Shown: positions 1-7,035 of the stretch, piece by piece
Layout: every line of letters begins with the position of its first letter
How positions within the stretch are numbered: the first letter of the stretch is position 1
Source: Candidatus Faecousia faecigallinarum
GTDB lineage: Bacteria > Bacillota > Clostridia > Oscillospirales > Oscillospiraceae
DNA: 40,426 nt
Assembly (NCBI GenBank): GCA_018712145.1
Contig: DVHJ01000022.1
Span: 1 to 40,426, forward strand
Direction of reading: 5' to 3'
The notes under the pieces: generated by a model
Database searches by the model: none
Told to the model about the DNA's origin: nothing
Seen by the model: the letters and a program-made list of their open reading frames with translations, nothing else
Made by a program: the position numbers and the translations under genes

Positions 1-82
1 GGGCACGAGGAAAAATGCGTAGACGGTAGCGGTTTTACCTGGTACAACGTCCTTGCCTATGCGGACACCCAGCAAGTTTCAG

Positions 83-269
83 CATGTCATTGCGAGGAGC
101 GAAGCGACGTGGCAATCCGCATCTCCTGCGGCAGCGCAAAGCAAAACGCAACTATTGCCGGCGAATACGTAGAATCTGCGGATTTGCCCTAAGTATTGCC
201 AACTTGCTAAGTTTCCCTGCGGGGACGCGGATTGCCACACCAGTGTGCGCACTGGTTCGCAATGACATG
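83..269. repeat. Dispersed palindromic repeat, copy A (full length)
   Basis: The left arm begins CATGTCATTGCGAGGAGCGA and runs to GGCAATCCGC at about 120. The right arm (about 227-269) reads GCGGATTGCCACACCAGTG, then TGCGCACTGGTTCGCAATGACATG, so the outer ends are inverted copies of each other. Between them are inner inverted motifs related to AGTACTTNGGGCGAAT. Short reading frames through it, rich in Arg, Cys and His, are by-products of the repeat. No gene is seen in 1-451 apart from this copy and half-copy B. Confidence 0.85.
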
Positions 270-362
270 CAGAAGACGGGTGCGTTGTTGCGGATGCAAG
301 GAGGTGGTGCCAGGGTGCTGCTAGGAAAGGTACTTGCAAACGCTGACACGCCGCATGTTTCT

Positions 363-450
363 GCATGTCATTGCGAGGAGCGAAGCGACGCGGCAATCCG
401 CTTCCCTGCAGAAATACTTGGCAAGCCAGTGGTACTTGGGGCAAATCCGG
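363..450. repeat. Dispersed palindromic repeat, half copy B
   Basis: Only the left half of the element is present: CATGTCATTGCGAGGAGCGA, the GCGACGCGGCAATCCG segment, and the inner motif GGTACTTGGGGCAAATCCGG. It stops 1-2 bp before the stop codon of the minus-strand TPM-domain gene. No right arm follows, so the copy is truncated, or the right arm has been lost at the gene border. Confidence 0.75.
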
Positions 451-451
451 A

Positions 452-1222
452 TTAAAATTTCCCCCGTTTCCCGGAAAAACCGCCGCCGCTGTGGTGGCGC
501 TGGCCGTTGGCGTTCTCCGAAGGAATGACCCGCCGGGATTCTGTGCGGTGGGTGAAAATATCCAGCTGCTGGGTCAGCTGCAAACCAGCCTGAGTTTCAT
601 AGCCGGCGGCGGTGCCCGGCGTGCGGGCCGTGTGCATCCTGGCCCAGAAGATCCCCAAAGTCACCCCGGCAGCCACCAGGCCAACTGCCGCCGCCCCGGC
701 CAGCTTCATCAAAGCACCATGGCGCTGGGCATCCGTGTTTTGGCCGATGGGCCTGCCCTCCCCTGCGGCGGCCAGATAGGTTTCGCAGCTGTCCAGGTAG
801 CTGGAAAACCCGGCATACCACTGATCATTGCCAAAGTCTTCCAGGAAGGCCTCCGTCATTTTGTCCTGGCCATAGGCGGTGAAGGCCGCCCTGCCGTACG
901 CCCCGTGAACAGCCAGGGCATACTCCCGCTGGGCCATGCTCAGGAGCAAAATCACCCCGTTTCGTTCCCCGCCATAGCCCAAATCCCAATCCTGGAACAG
1001 CGCTGTGGCGTAGGCATAGGCGTCCCGGCCGCCGGTATCCGGCACCGTGACCAGATAAATACCAAAATCATAGGTCTCCGCCAAGGCCACGGCTCTGGCT
1101 TCCAGGGCCTGGGCTTCCCCGGCGGACAGGAGCCCTGCCTCATCCCACAGAGCGCTGCCGCCGGCCCCGGCAGGCAGGGCCAGGCAAACCAGGAGTACCG
1201 CAACCATCATCCATTTCCGCAT
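452..1222 (-). CDS. ydjH: TPM-domain membrane protein, YdjH-like
   Basis: The protein has 256 residues: a signal peptide (about 1-22, MRKWMMVAVLLVCLALPAGA), a TPM domain (about 23-152, with the LWDEAGLLS start and the YGGERNGVILLLSM core), one membrane helix (about 172-194), and a polar tail ending in a short Gly-rich stretch. The start at 1222 is set by GGAGGTGGGCC just upstream. A longer in-frame extension to 1306 would run into the upstream gene. TPM-domain proteins are membrane-anchored with an exposed domain. In B. subtilis, YdjH belongs with YdjG and YdjI to a complex that works with PspA in envelope stress. Length and order match: the YdjG-like gene ends 11 bp upstream. Assignment to this family is firm; the stress role is inferred from context. 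Confidence 0.8.
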   Translation of the reverse strand: MRKWMMVAVLLVCLALPAGAGGSALWDEAGLLSAGEAQALEARAVALAETYDFGIYLVTVPDTGGRDAYAYATALFQDWDLGYGGERNGVILLLSMAQREYALAVHGAYGRAAFTAYGQDKMTEAFLEDFGNDQWYAGFSSYLDSCETYLAAAGEGRPIGQNTDAQRHGALMKLAGAAAVGLVAAGVTLGIFWARMHTARTPGTAAGYETQAGLQLTQQLDIFTHRTESRRVIPSENANGQRHHSGGGFSGKRGKF

Positions 1223-1233
1223 TGGCCCACCTC

Positions 1234-2310
1234 CTAAAACAGCAGCAGCAAAATCAGAAATACCGCAGCGGTTACCCCGCCGAAAATCCCGCCGAACCAG
1301 GCCCAAAACCGGCCCCAGGATACCGGCAGGTCCCCAATCAGTTTCCCGGTTTGTCCGTTCATGGCAAACAGATAATCCTTATCCTTCCACCGGGTGTGGA
1401 GCAGCCACACCGGCAGCAGGGCATAGGAAACCTTGGTCTGCCGGGCGCGGAGCTGCTGCCCCACCGGCATGCAGGTCTGGTATCCCATGGCCGTGGCCGC
1501 CAGAGCGCCGGCCAGGCTCCCGGTCATCCGGGACCGGACAGAGGCGGATGCATCCCGGGCGGGAACATCGTACCGGTGGGCCAGAAAACCGGGCAGATAG
1601 GCCTGGGAAAAGTCCACCATCTGGCCATAGTCAAAGGGTTCAATGGCATTCATGTGGCCGTCCGGCAGTTTGGACGAGCCGTCGGCGGGAATCCGGGCAA
1701 AGGCCATGTGCCCCGCCCGGTGGAGGGTAAAGTGATCGGTGGTGGTAATCTCCGTATCCCCGGCCCGGCGGGTACGGCTCCGGGTGGCGTGGAACACCAT
1801 ACTGCCGGAGGCCTCCCCGTCAAAGAGCCAAAACGGCACATAGACCCCCTGAACCTGGCAGATATGGTTCTCCCCGGAGAATGCCTTGGGCAGCAGGGGC
1901 TTGTGGGTATAGTGCTTGCGCAGCGCTGCCATGGCCGCCGCCTTATCCAGGCGGAAGGGGATGATGTAGTCCGGCTTTAGGCTGCCGGAGAGCTTGCCCG
2001 GCACAATGGCCGGATTGCCGCAGTAAGGGCAGCTGGTGGCGGCGGTGGTGGCCTCGCACAGCAGCTGTGCCCCGCAGGAGGGGCAGGAGTAGGCTTGCAG
2101 ATTGTCCGGGGTCCAGTCCTCTTCCCGGTCAGGGGGTTCCGCCGCCTCAGGCGGCCCCTCCGGCTGGCCCTGGGCCAGATAGATGGCCTCCATCTCCTCC
2201 GGGGTGTAGGCATTGCCGCAGTAGTCGCAGGTCAGCTTGCCGCTGTGGCCATCGTAATGCAGCGGGCCGGTGCAGGAGGGGCATTGGTAGTTGGTCAGTT
2301 CTGTGGGCAT
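1234..2310 (-). CDS. ydjG: Double zinc-ribbon (TFIIB-type) membrane protein, YdjG-like
   Basis: The protein has 358 residues. Two N-terminal zinc ribbons are visible: Cys10/Cys13 with Cys28/Cys31 (CPSC...CDYCG), and Cys76/Cys79 with Cys94/Cys97 (CPSCG...CPYCG). An acidic linker separates them. The body (about 105-330) has no motif I recognise, and a C-terminal hydrophobic segment (about 335-358) should anchor it in the membrane. This is the architecture and approximate length of B. subtilis YdjG, and the gene sits 11 bp upstream of the TPM-domain gene, as expected for a ydjG-ydjH pair. It probably forms a membrane complex with that protein and the SPFH protein at 3082-4452. Despite the TFIIB-like fingers, nothing suggests a transcription factor. 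Confidence 0.75.
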   Translation of the reverse strand: MPTELTNYQCPSCTGPLHYDGHSGKLTCDYCGNAYTPEEMEAIYLAQGQPEGPPEAAEPPDREEDWTPDNLQAYSCPSCGAQLLCEATTAATSCPYCGNPAIVPGKLSGSLKPDYIIPFRLDKAAAMAALRKHYTHKPLLPKAFSGENHICQVQGVYVPFWLFDGEASGSMVFHATRSRTRRAGDTEITTTDHFTLHRAGHMAFARIPADGSSKLPDGHMNAIEPFDYGQMVDFSQAYLPGFLAHRYDVPARDASASVRSRMTGSLAGALAATAMGYQTCMPVGQQLRARQTKVSYALLPVWLLHTRWKDKDYLFAMNGQTGKLIGDLPVSWGRFWAWFGGIFGGVTAAVFLILLLLF

Positions 2311-2335
2311 AATATGGATTCCTCTTTGTTATCCA

Positions 2336-2605
2336 ACGCGCCCGCCCGGGGCTGGCCAGGCGGGCATACCAGCTTGTCAAAAAAGTCTCGCTTAAGTTCG
2401 CCGCTGCGGCGGCGAAAAAAGTTAAAATCATTTTCTGCGGGGCGTGTACCTGGCAGAAAATACATCTCAGGCTGCGAAGTGTGGGAATTGTGGGCCTACG
2501 GCCCACAATTCCTGGGCGTAGCAGACTGCAAACTTCTGTCGGAAAGCCCTGAAGGGGTTTTTCGACAGTCTGATACGCCCGCCTGGGAATCCCAGGCGGG
2601 CGCAC
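2336..2605. repeat. Structured intergenic element with four inverted repeats
   Basis: This 320-bp gap between the YdjG-like gene and the lipoprotein has no plausible gene. It is bounded by related G+C-rich inverted repeats: an imperfect GCCCGCC...GGCGGGC pair at about 2341-2367, and a perfect 13-bp palindrome CGCCCGCCTGGGA / TCCCAGGCGGGCG at 2576-2602 with a 1-nt centre. Between them are a perfect 13-bp stem GGAATTGTGGGCC / GGCCCACAATTCC (2484-2512, TAC loop) and an imperfect stem TGTCGGAAAGCCC / GGGGTTTTTCGACA (about 2537-2567). It looks like a mobile or REP-type intergenic element. It is unrelated to the CATTGCGA repeat family. Confidence 0.6.
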
Positions 2606-2630
2606 CGTTTGGGTTGAGCGGTTATGGGAA

Positions 2631-2993
2631 TTATTGCCGGGCAAATACCATGGTCTGACCGTCTTCTGTCAGGGTCAGCTTGCCATCCTCCAGGGTGTAG
2701 GAAACGGTGTCTCCCTCTGCGGTGATGCCGGTCTCATCCCAGGTCACTTCCACAGACTCGCCCAGCATGGTCAGCGCGCCTGTGCCATCCTCTTCCAAGG
2801 TCAGGGAAAAATCCTCCGCCGACATGCCCAGGGCTTCCAGGTCCGACATGTTTTGGGTAACGCCTTCAGCGGTGATGCTCTCCAGGACGTAAGTACCGGC
2901 GGCGCTGGCTGCCGCAGGCTCGCTGCTGCAAGCCGCGACGGCAAACGCCAGCACCACAATCAGGACAATGCTCAATGTGCTTCTCAGTTTCAT
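2631..2993 (-). CDS. Small lipoprotein with lipocalin-like scaffold
   Basis: The protein has 120 residues. The start is MKLRSTLSIVLIVVLAFAVA, then a lipobox (AVAAC, Cys22) and a Ser/Ala linker. The mature part is acidic and repeats short beta-strand patterns (GTYVLESI, GTGALTMLG, VSYTLEDGKLTLTEDG), a pattern seen in small secreted lipocalin-like or DUF-type beta-sandwich lipoproteins of Clostridia. A GGAGGAG ribosome binding site lies directly upstream. It is inserted between the SPFH gene and the YdjG-like gene on the same strand, so it may be cotranscribed with the envelope cluster. No specific function can be given; lipid anchoring is the safest prediction. Confidence 0.75.
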   Translation of the reverse strand: MKLRSTLSIVLIVVLAFAVAACSSEPAAASAAGTYVLESITAEGVTQNMSDLEALGMSAEDFSLTLEEDGTGALTMLGESVEVTWDETGITAEGDTVSYTLEDGKLTLTEDGQTMVFARQ

Positions 2994-3081
2994 ATCAGGC
3001 TCCTCCTTTTGATTTCTGACAAATTGCGCTCAACCCATACGTGTTCTATCCTGACGGGCGTGCCCGCAGGGTACAGGGGGG

Positions 3082-4452
3082 TTACCGGGCGTCCCCGCTG
3101 TCAAAGGGGTCGCCGCATTCCGGGCAGAATTTGGGGGGATGCTGGGGATCTTCCGGGGTCCAGCCGCACTTATCGCACCGGTATAGGGGGGCGGCGGCAG
3201 GCTTTGGCCGGCCGCAGGCCGGGCAGAATTTCCCTTGATTCACCGAACCGCAGGCGCAAGTCCAGCCCACCGGCCGCTTTGCCCCGCAGTTTGCGCAGAA
3301 GTTGCCGGAAGCCATGGCGCCGCAGCCACAGCGCCATTGCTCCGGTTCGGGCCGCTTCTTCCCGCAGTTGGGGCAGAAATTGCCGGAAACCTGCTGGCCG
3401 CAGCCGCATTGCCAAGTGGTTTGTTCCGTTTGCTGGGCCTCCTGCTGGCCCAGCTGGAACAAAGTCTGGGGGGTGGCGCCCCCGGCCCTTGCCGCCATGT
3501 TCATCCCCATAAACGCCATGGCCGGGCCGGCATTTTCGTTGGCCGCCGCTGCCTGCATGGCCTCCGCCTGGGCGCCTACCAGGTGGGCCGCCGCCATATT
3601 TGGATTGCGGAACACCGCGTTGCGCTGGAGCTGCTTGATCATCTCCTCGTCTTCCGGGGCGGCCGAAACGCTGGACACCCCAAAGGAGACAATTTCCAGC
3701 CCCCGCAGCTGCCGCCACTTGGGGGTGAGCACCTCATTCATGGCCTCCGCCAATTCCAGGGTATGCCCCGGCAGGGCGGAATAGCGAATGCCCATCTGGC
3801 TGATTTTGGCAAAAGCCGGTTGAAGGGCGGTCATCAGCTCCGTTTTCAGCTGGCTATCGATGTTCTCCCGGGTGTAATCCTGGGATACATTCCCGCACAC
3901 GTTCCGGTAAAACAGCATAGGGTCGCAAATGTGATAGCTAAATTCCCCAAAGCACCGGATGGAAATATCCACATCCAGGCCAATATTCTGGTCAACCACC
4001 CGGAAGGGCACCGGATTGGGGGTACCGTATTTGTTGCCGGTGAGTTCCTTGGTATTGAAGTAATACACCCGCTGATCCTTGGGCGGCTCCCCGCCGAAGG
4101 TGAACCGGCGGCCCATGGTTTTAAAGGTATCCAGCAGGCTCCTGCCGAAGGAACCGGCAAAAATCGTGGGTTCTGTGGAGGCGTCATAGACAAACTCCCC
4201 GGGTTCGGCGGAAAATTCCACAATTTTCCCCTGATCCACAATCATCATGCACTGGCCGTCGGCCACGGCGATCACCGAGCCGCTGCTGATGATATTGTCG
4301 CTGCCCTTTGTGTTGGAGGACCGGCCTGAGGTGCGCTTGATCCCCTTGGTGGCCAGTACGTTGGCGGGCATGGCTTCGCAATAAAAGTATTCCTTCCACT
4401 GGTCGGCCAGAACGCCGCCCACCGAACCAGCCCCTGCTTTGATCAGTCCCAT
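3082..4452 (-). CDS. ydjI: SPFH-domain protein with four C-terminal zinc ribbons, YdjI-like
   Basis: The protein has 456 residues. The start at 4452 follows GAAGGAGAAACGACA; an in-frame ATG at 4470 lies upstream of that binding site. Residues 1 to about 300 form a YdjI/virion-core-type SPFH domain (MGLIKAGAGSVGGVLADQWK, EYFYCEAMPANVLATKG). An Ala/Gln-rich segment follows (about 280-345). Then come four Cys4 zinc ribbons: about 347-367, 373-393, 397-417 and 426-446, the first three near-repeats of CxCGxxxxGxFCxxCG. In B. subtilis, YdjI recruits PspA to membranes with YdjG and YdjH. The G and H homologues are downstream here but no PspA gene is visible. The ribbons may mediate contacts with the zinc-ribbon partner protein; that is inference. 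Confidence 0.85.
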   Translation of the reverse strand: MGLIKAGAGSVGGVLADQWKEYFYCEAMPANVLATKGIKRTSGRSSNTKGSDNIISSGSVIAVADGQCMMIVDQGKIVEFSAEPGEFVYDASTEPTIFAGSFGRSLLDTFKTMGRRFTFGGEPPKDQRVYYFNTKELTGNKYGTPNPVPFRVVDQNIGLDVDISIRCFGEFSYHICDPMLFYRNVCGNVSQDYTRENIDSQLKTELMTALQPAFAKISQMGIRYSALPGHTLELAEAMNEVLTPKWRQLRGLEIVSFGVSSVSAAPEDEEMIKQLQRNAVFRNPNMAAAHLVGAQAEAMQAAAANENAGPAMAFMGMNMAARAGGATPQTLFQLGQQEAQQTEQTTWQCGCGQQVSGNFCPNCGKKRPEPEQWRCGCGAMASGNFCANCGAKRPVGWTCACGSVNQGKFCPACGRPKPAAAPLYRCDKCGWTPEDPQHPPKFCPECGDPFDSGDAR

Positions 4453-4487
4453 TGTCGTTTCTCCTTCCATCCGGCGCTGTTGGATGG

Positions 4488-4496
4488 ATTATACCA
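4488..4496 (-). promoter_or_regulatory. Extended -10 promoter of the ydjI-like cluster
   Basis: On the minus strand the sequence reads TGGTATAAT, a perfect -10 hexamer (4493-4488) with an extended TGn element, 36 bp upstream of the SPFH start. No convincing -35 hexamer sits at 17 bp, which is compatible with an extended -10 promoter. It would transcribe the SPFH gene and possibly the three genes behind it. Confidence 0.55.
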
Positions 4497-4626
4497 CATT
4501 GGCCCCGGCTGCGCTAGGGGCAAACGAAAAAATAGACAAGAAAATCAAAAACCAGGCTGGAAATGCTTGGCAGGTTTCTCCAAACAACTGCCCCGAAATT
4601 GGGGCAAACCGCCGGCAAAATCAATT

Positions 4627-4675
4627 GCCCCGGCGGCGGAGCGGGAATGCTCTGCCGCCGGGGCGATGTTTTTTT
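4627..4675. terminator. Strong hairpin between rnj and the SPFH cluster
   Basis: A 16-bp stem, GCCCCGGCGGCGGAGC with GCTCTGCCGCCGGGGC (one wobble pair), has a 6-nt loop GGGAAT at 4643-4648. A run of seven T lies on the plus-strand side (4669-4675). On the minus strand, where the RNase J message arrives, the stem is followed only by CAATTGATTTT. It probably ends rnj transcription and insulates both directions; the T-run orientation is odd because no plus-strand gene lies to the left. Confidence 0.6.
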
Positions 4676-4769
4676 GTGGCTGGCCGGAAGCCTAACCGGT
4701 CCTTAGGAAACCGCTGAATCAATCGCCTGGGGCCAAGCAGCGGCGCTTGCCGGTTGAATGGGAGCTCCC

Positions 4770-6425
4770 TTAGATTTCCGTAATCACCGGCAAAATCATG
4801 GGATTGCGCTTTACGGTTTTGTATAGGTAGCCGGACAGGTCGCTTTTTATTGCGGACTTGATGGTGGCCCAATCCCGCACGCCCTTCTTCCGGCAGCGCT
4901 CCAACGCCTCCTCCGCCAAGAGCCGCAGCTCTTCCATCAGGGTCTCGGACTCCTTGACGTATACAAAGCCCCGGGTGATGATGTCCGGGCCGGAGATCAC
5001 CGACCCGTCCTGACTGGACAGGTTGACACACACCACCAGCATACCGTCCTGGGCCAGGTGTTTCCGGTCCCGGAGCACGACGCTGCCCACGTCTCCCACC
5101 ACGGCGCCGTCCACCAGCACCTTGCCGGCGGGGACAATGCCGTTGATCTTACAGGTGCGGTTGGTCAGCTCAATTACCTGGCCAATGTCGGCGATGATCA
5201 CATCTTTGGGATTCATGCCCATCTGCCGGGCCAGCTTGGCGTGGATTTGCAGGTGCCGCTGCTCGCCGTGGACGGGAATAAAGAATTTGGGTTTGGTCAG
5301 GGCGTGGATGATTTTCAGCTCCTCCTGACAGGCGTGGCCGGAGACGTGTAGCCCCTCGGACTTTTCATACATCACCTCCGCACCCTTCCGGTACAGCTCG
5401 TTGATGATTCTGGAAATGGCCTTTTCGTTGCCGGGAATGGCGGAGGCGGAGATAATCACCCGGTCGCCATGCTGGATTTCCACCTGCTTGTGGGTGGAGA
5501 AGGCCATGCGGTACATGGCGGACATATTTTCGCCCTGGGAGCCGGTGGAGACAATGGCTACCTGATCCTTAGGTAGGCTCTTGATGGAGGCAATGTCCAC
5601 AATGGTATTGGCCGGTGCTTTGAGGTAGTGCAGCTCCGTGGCTACCTTCAGCATATTTTCCATGCTGCGGCCGGTGACTGCCACTTTCCGCCCATAGCGG
5701 TGTGCAGTTTGCAGCACCGCCTGAATCCGGTGCATGTTGGAGGCGAAGGTGGTGATGATAATCCGCTCACTGCAATTTTTAAACTGCCGGTCCAGGCTCT
5801 CGGCCACCACTTGCTCCGATGGGGTATAGCCGGTGCGCTCTACGTTGGTGGAGTCGCACAGCAGCGCCAGCACCCCTTCATTGCCCAATGTGCCCAACCG
5901 GCCCAGATCCATCATGCCTTCTTCAGCAGTGGGGTCAATTTTGAAGTCGCCGGTCATGACGATTTTGCCCACCGGTGTGGTGATACAGAAGCAGACCGCG
6001 TCGGCAATGGAGTGGTTCACATGGATAAACTCCACCTGGAAACAACCGGCCTTCACCACATCGCCCGGCTTCTGGGTCACCAGTTTTACCTTATCGGTCA
6101 GATGGTGTTCCTCCAGCTTTAGCCGGATCAAGCCGCCGGTCATGGGGGTGACGTACACCGGTGCGGAAACCTGCTGTAACGCATAAGGCAGGGAACCGAT
6201 GTGGTCCTCGTGACCATGGGTAATGAAGAAGCCCCGGAGTTTGGCTTGATTCTTGACCAGGTAGGTGAAATCAGGAATCACCAGGTCAACGCCGTACATA
6301 TCATCTTCCGGGAAACCCACGCCGCAGTCCACCACAATCATGTCCTTACCATACTCCAGGACAGTGATATTCTTACCAATTTCATTTAGTCCGCCTAAGG
6401 GAATAATTTTTAGCTTTTCTGTCAA
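4770..6425 (-). CDS. rnj: Ribonuclease J
   Basis: The protein has 551 residues, the usual RNase J length. It is a metallo-beta-lactamase/beta-CASP ribonuclease acting as 5'-3' exonuclease and endonuclease in mRNA turnover and rRNA maturation. The metal site HGHEDH is at residues 70-75 (THGHEDHIGSLPY), with HVNHSIADA, MTGDFKIDPT and the later VHGEQRHL motif. A C-terminal domain ends in NPMILPVITEI. Translation starts at a TTG (6425-6423) with AAGGAG about 10 nt upstream; no ATG is available in a suitable position. Only one RNase J paralogue is in the window. It is a single-gene unit with a hairpin downstream and the VanW gene divergent. Confidence 0.95.
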   Translation of the reverse strand: MTEKLKIIPLGGLNEIGKNITVLEYGKDMIVVDCGVGFPEDDMYGVDLVIPDFTYLVKNQAKLRGFFITHGHEDHIGSLPYALQQVSAPVYVTPMTGGLIRLKLEEHHLTDKVKLVTQKPGDVVKAGCFQVEFIHVNHSIADAVCFCITTPVGKIVMTGDFKIDPTAEEGMMDLGRLGTLGNEGVLALLCDSTNVERTGYTPSEQVVAESLDRQFKNCSERIIITTFASNMHRIQAVLQTAHRYGRKVAVTGRSMENMLKVATELHYLKAPANTIVDIASIKSLPKDQVAIVSTGSQGENMSAMYRMAFSTHKQVEIQHGDRVIISASAIPGNEKAISRIINELYRKGAEVMYEKSEGLHVSGHACQEELKIIHALTKPKFFIPVHGEQRHLQIHAKLARQMGMNPKDVIIADIGQVIELTNRTCKINGIVPAGKVLVDGAVVGDVGSVVLRDRKHLAQDGMLVVCVNLSSQDGSVISGPDIITRGFVYVKESETLMEELRLLAEEALERCRKKGVRDWATIKSAIKSDLSGYLYKTVKRNPMILPVITEI

Positions 6426-6448
6426 AAATATACAACTCCTTAATATAT

Positions 6449-6477
6449 AATATGATTTCTTTTAATTCTGAGGTCAA
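6449..6477 (-). promoter_or_regulatory. Candidate rnj promoter
   Basis: On the minus strand, TTGACC (6477-6472) and CATATT (6454-6449) are separated by 17 bp. A second -10-like TATTAT overlaps but would need a 19-bp spacer. The local A+T richness fits a promoter about 25 bp upstream of the start codon. Confidence 0.45.
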
Positions 6478-6926
6478 GCACCGCCGAACCCGGGGAGAAG
6501 CGCATGACAAATGAAACACCCGGCTTTCGGGCATTGGAGCCCCGCTACGCTCCGCCTGCACCGAAAAAACGGCTGTTGTGATGAAATTCTCCGCGTCCGG
6601 CGCAAACACCCAGAGTAGCTGGGAACGACCGCACAGCGCCATTGGCACGCAATCACAATAGAGTATAACACATTTTCCGGGAAATGTATACCACTTTTTT
6701 TCAAAGTGGACGCGAATGGAAGCCGATGGGTTTTGGGACTTGTTCCGCGAATATGAAGAGGCCGGCGGCGGATATATCCACACCGTGGTTCAGCCGGACA
6801 TGGAGCGCCTTGCGTGGTTGATCTGGACGTTGACACAGCGCATATGGCCTGCGAGCAATGGGAAAGTGTCAAGTTTTTGTTTCCGGAGATTCACATAATT
6901 GTTACATTATTGATGGGGAAATGTAA

Positions 6927-6954
6927 TTGCATTTCAGGGGAATTGTGCTAGAAT
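6927..6954 (+). promoter_or_regulatory. Promoter of the VanW-family gene
   Basis: TTGCAT (6927-6932) and TAGAAT (6949-6954) are separated by 16 bp, with an extended TG element just before the -10. The start of transcription would be about 70 bp before the proposed start codon. The leader contains the hairpin at 6962-6985. Confidence 0.6.
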
Positions 6955-7018
6955 ATACCCACTGGTCCCTGCGGGGAGGGGCCAGCAATGACTACCGGGA
7001 CACTTTCCCGCTGGAGAT

Positions 7019-7035
7019 AGGAGAGATCAGCGATT
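7019..7035 (+). promoter_or_regulatory. Ribosome binding site deciding an ATT start
   Basis: AGGAGAG (7019-7025) is 7 nt before ATT AAA AAA GGT (from 7033), which is in frame with the VanW gene. The next in-frame ATG (7093) has only AAAGCGCGG upstream and no Shine-Dalgarno sequence. This argues for initiation at ATT, or for a T/G base error in a true ATG. Confidence 0.55.

Larger units (their letters stand above)
6426..7032. other. Intergenic region between rnj and the VanW gene
   Basis: This 607-bp stretch holds the rnj promoter at its left end and the VanW promoter and leader at its right end. Between them (about 6480-6900) I find no recognisable gene. A 60-codon plus-strand frame at 6716-6898 has no ribosome binding site and no family match that I know. 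An 11-bp inverted repeat, GGGAAAGTGTC (6860-6870) and GACACTTTCCC (6999-7009), brackets the VanW promoter. A hairpin CTGGTCCCT/AGGGGCCAG (6962-6985) lies in the leader. Confidence 0.5.

Noticed and set aside
84-455. Short reading frames with peptides like MSLRGAKRRGNP and CHCEERSDAAIR, also present at 9055-9200, 17090-17800, 32100-33100 and 39450-40130
   Set aside because: They follow the repeat copies in all frames and both strands, lack ribosome binding sites, and their similarity reflects the DNA repeat, not a protein family.
6382-6872. Two overlapping minus-strand frames of about 130 codons upstream of rnj
   Set aside because: They overlap the rnj start and promoter, have no ribosome binding site, low-complexity composition and no recognisable domain.
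6716-6898. 60-codon plus-strand frame (MEADGFWDLFREYEEAGGGY...)
   Set aside because: Its first part looks protein-like, but there is no ribosome binding site and it ends in frame noise; it could be a remnant but cannot be supported.
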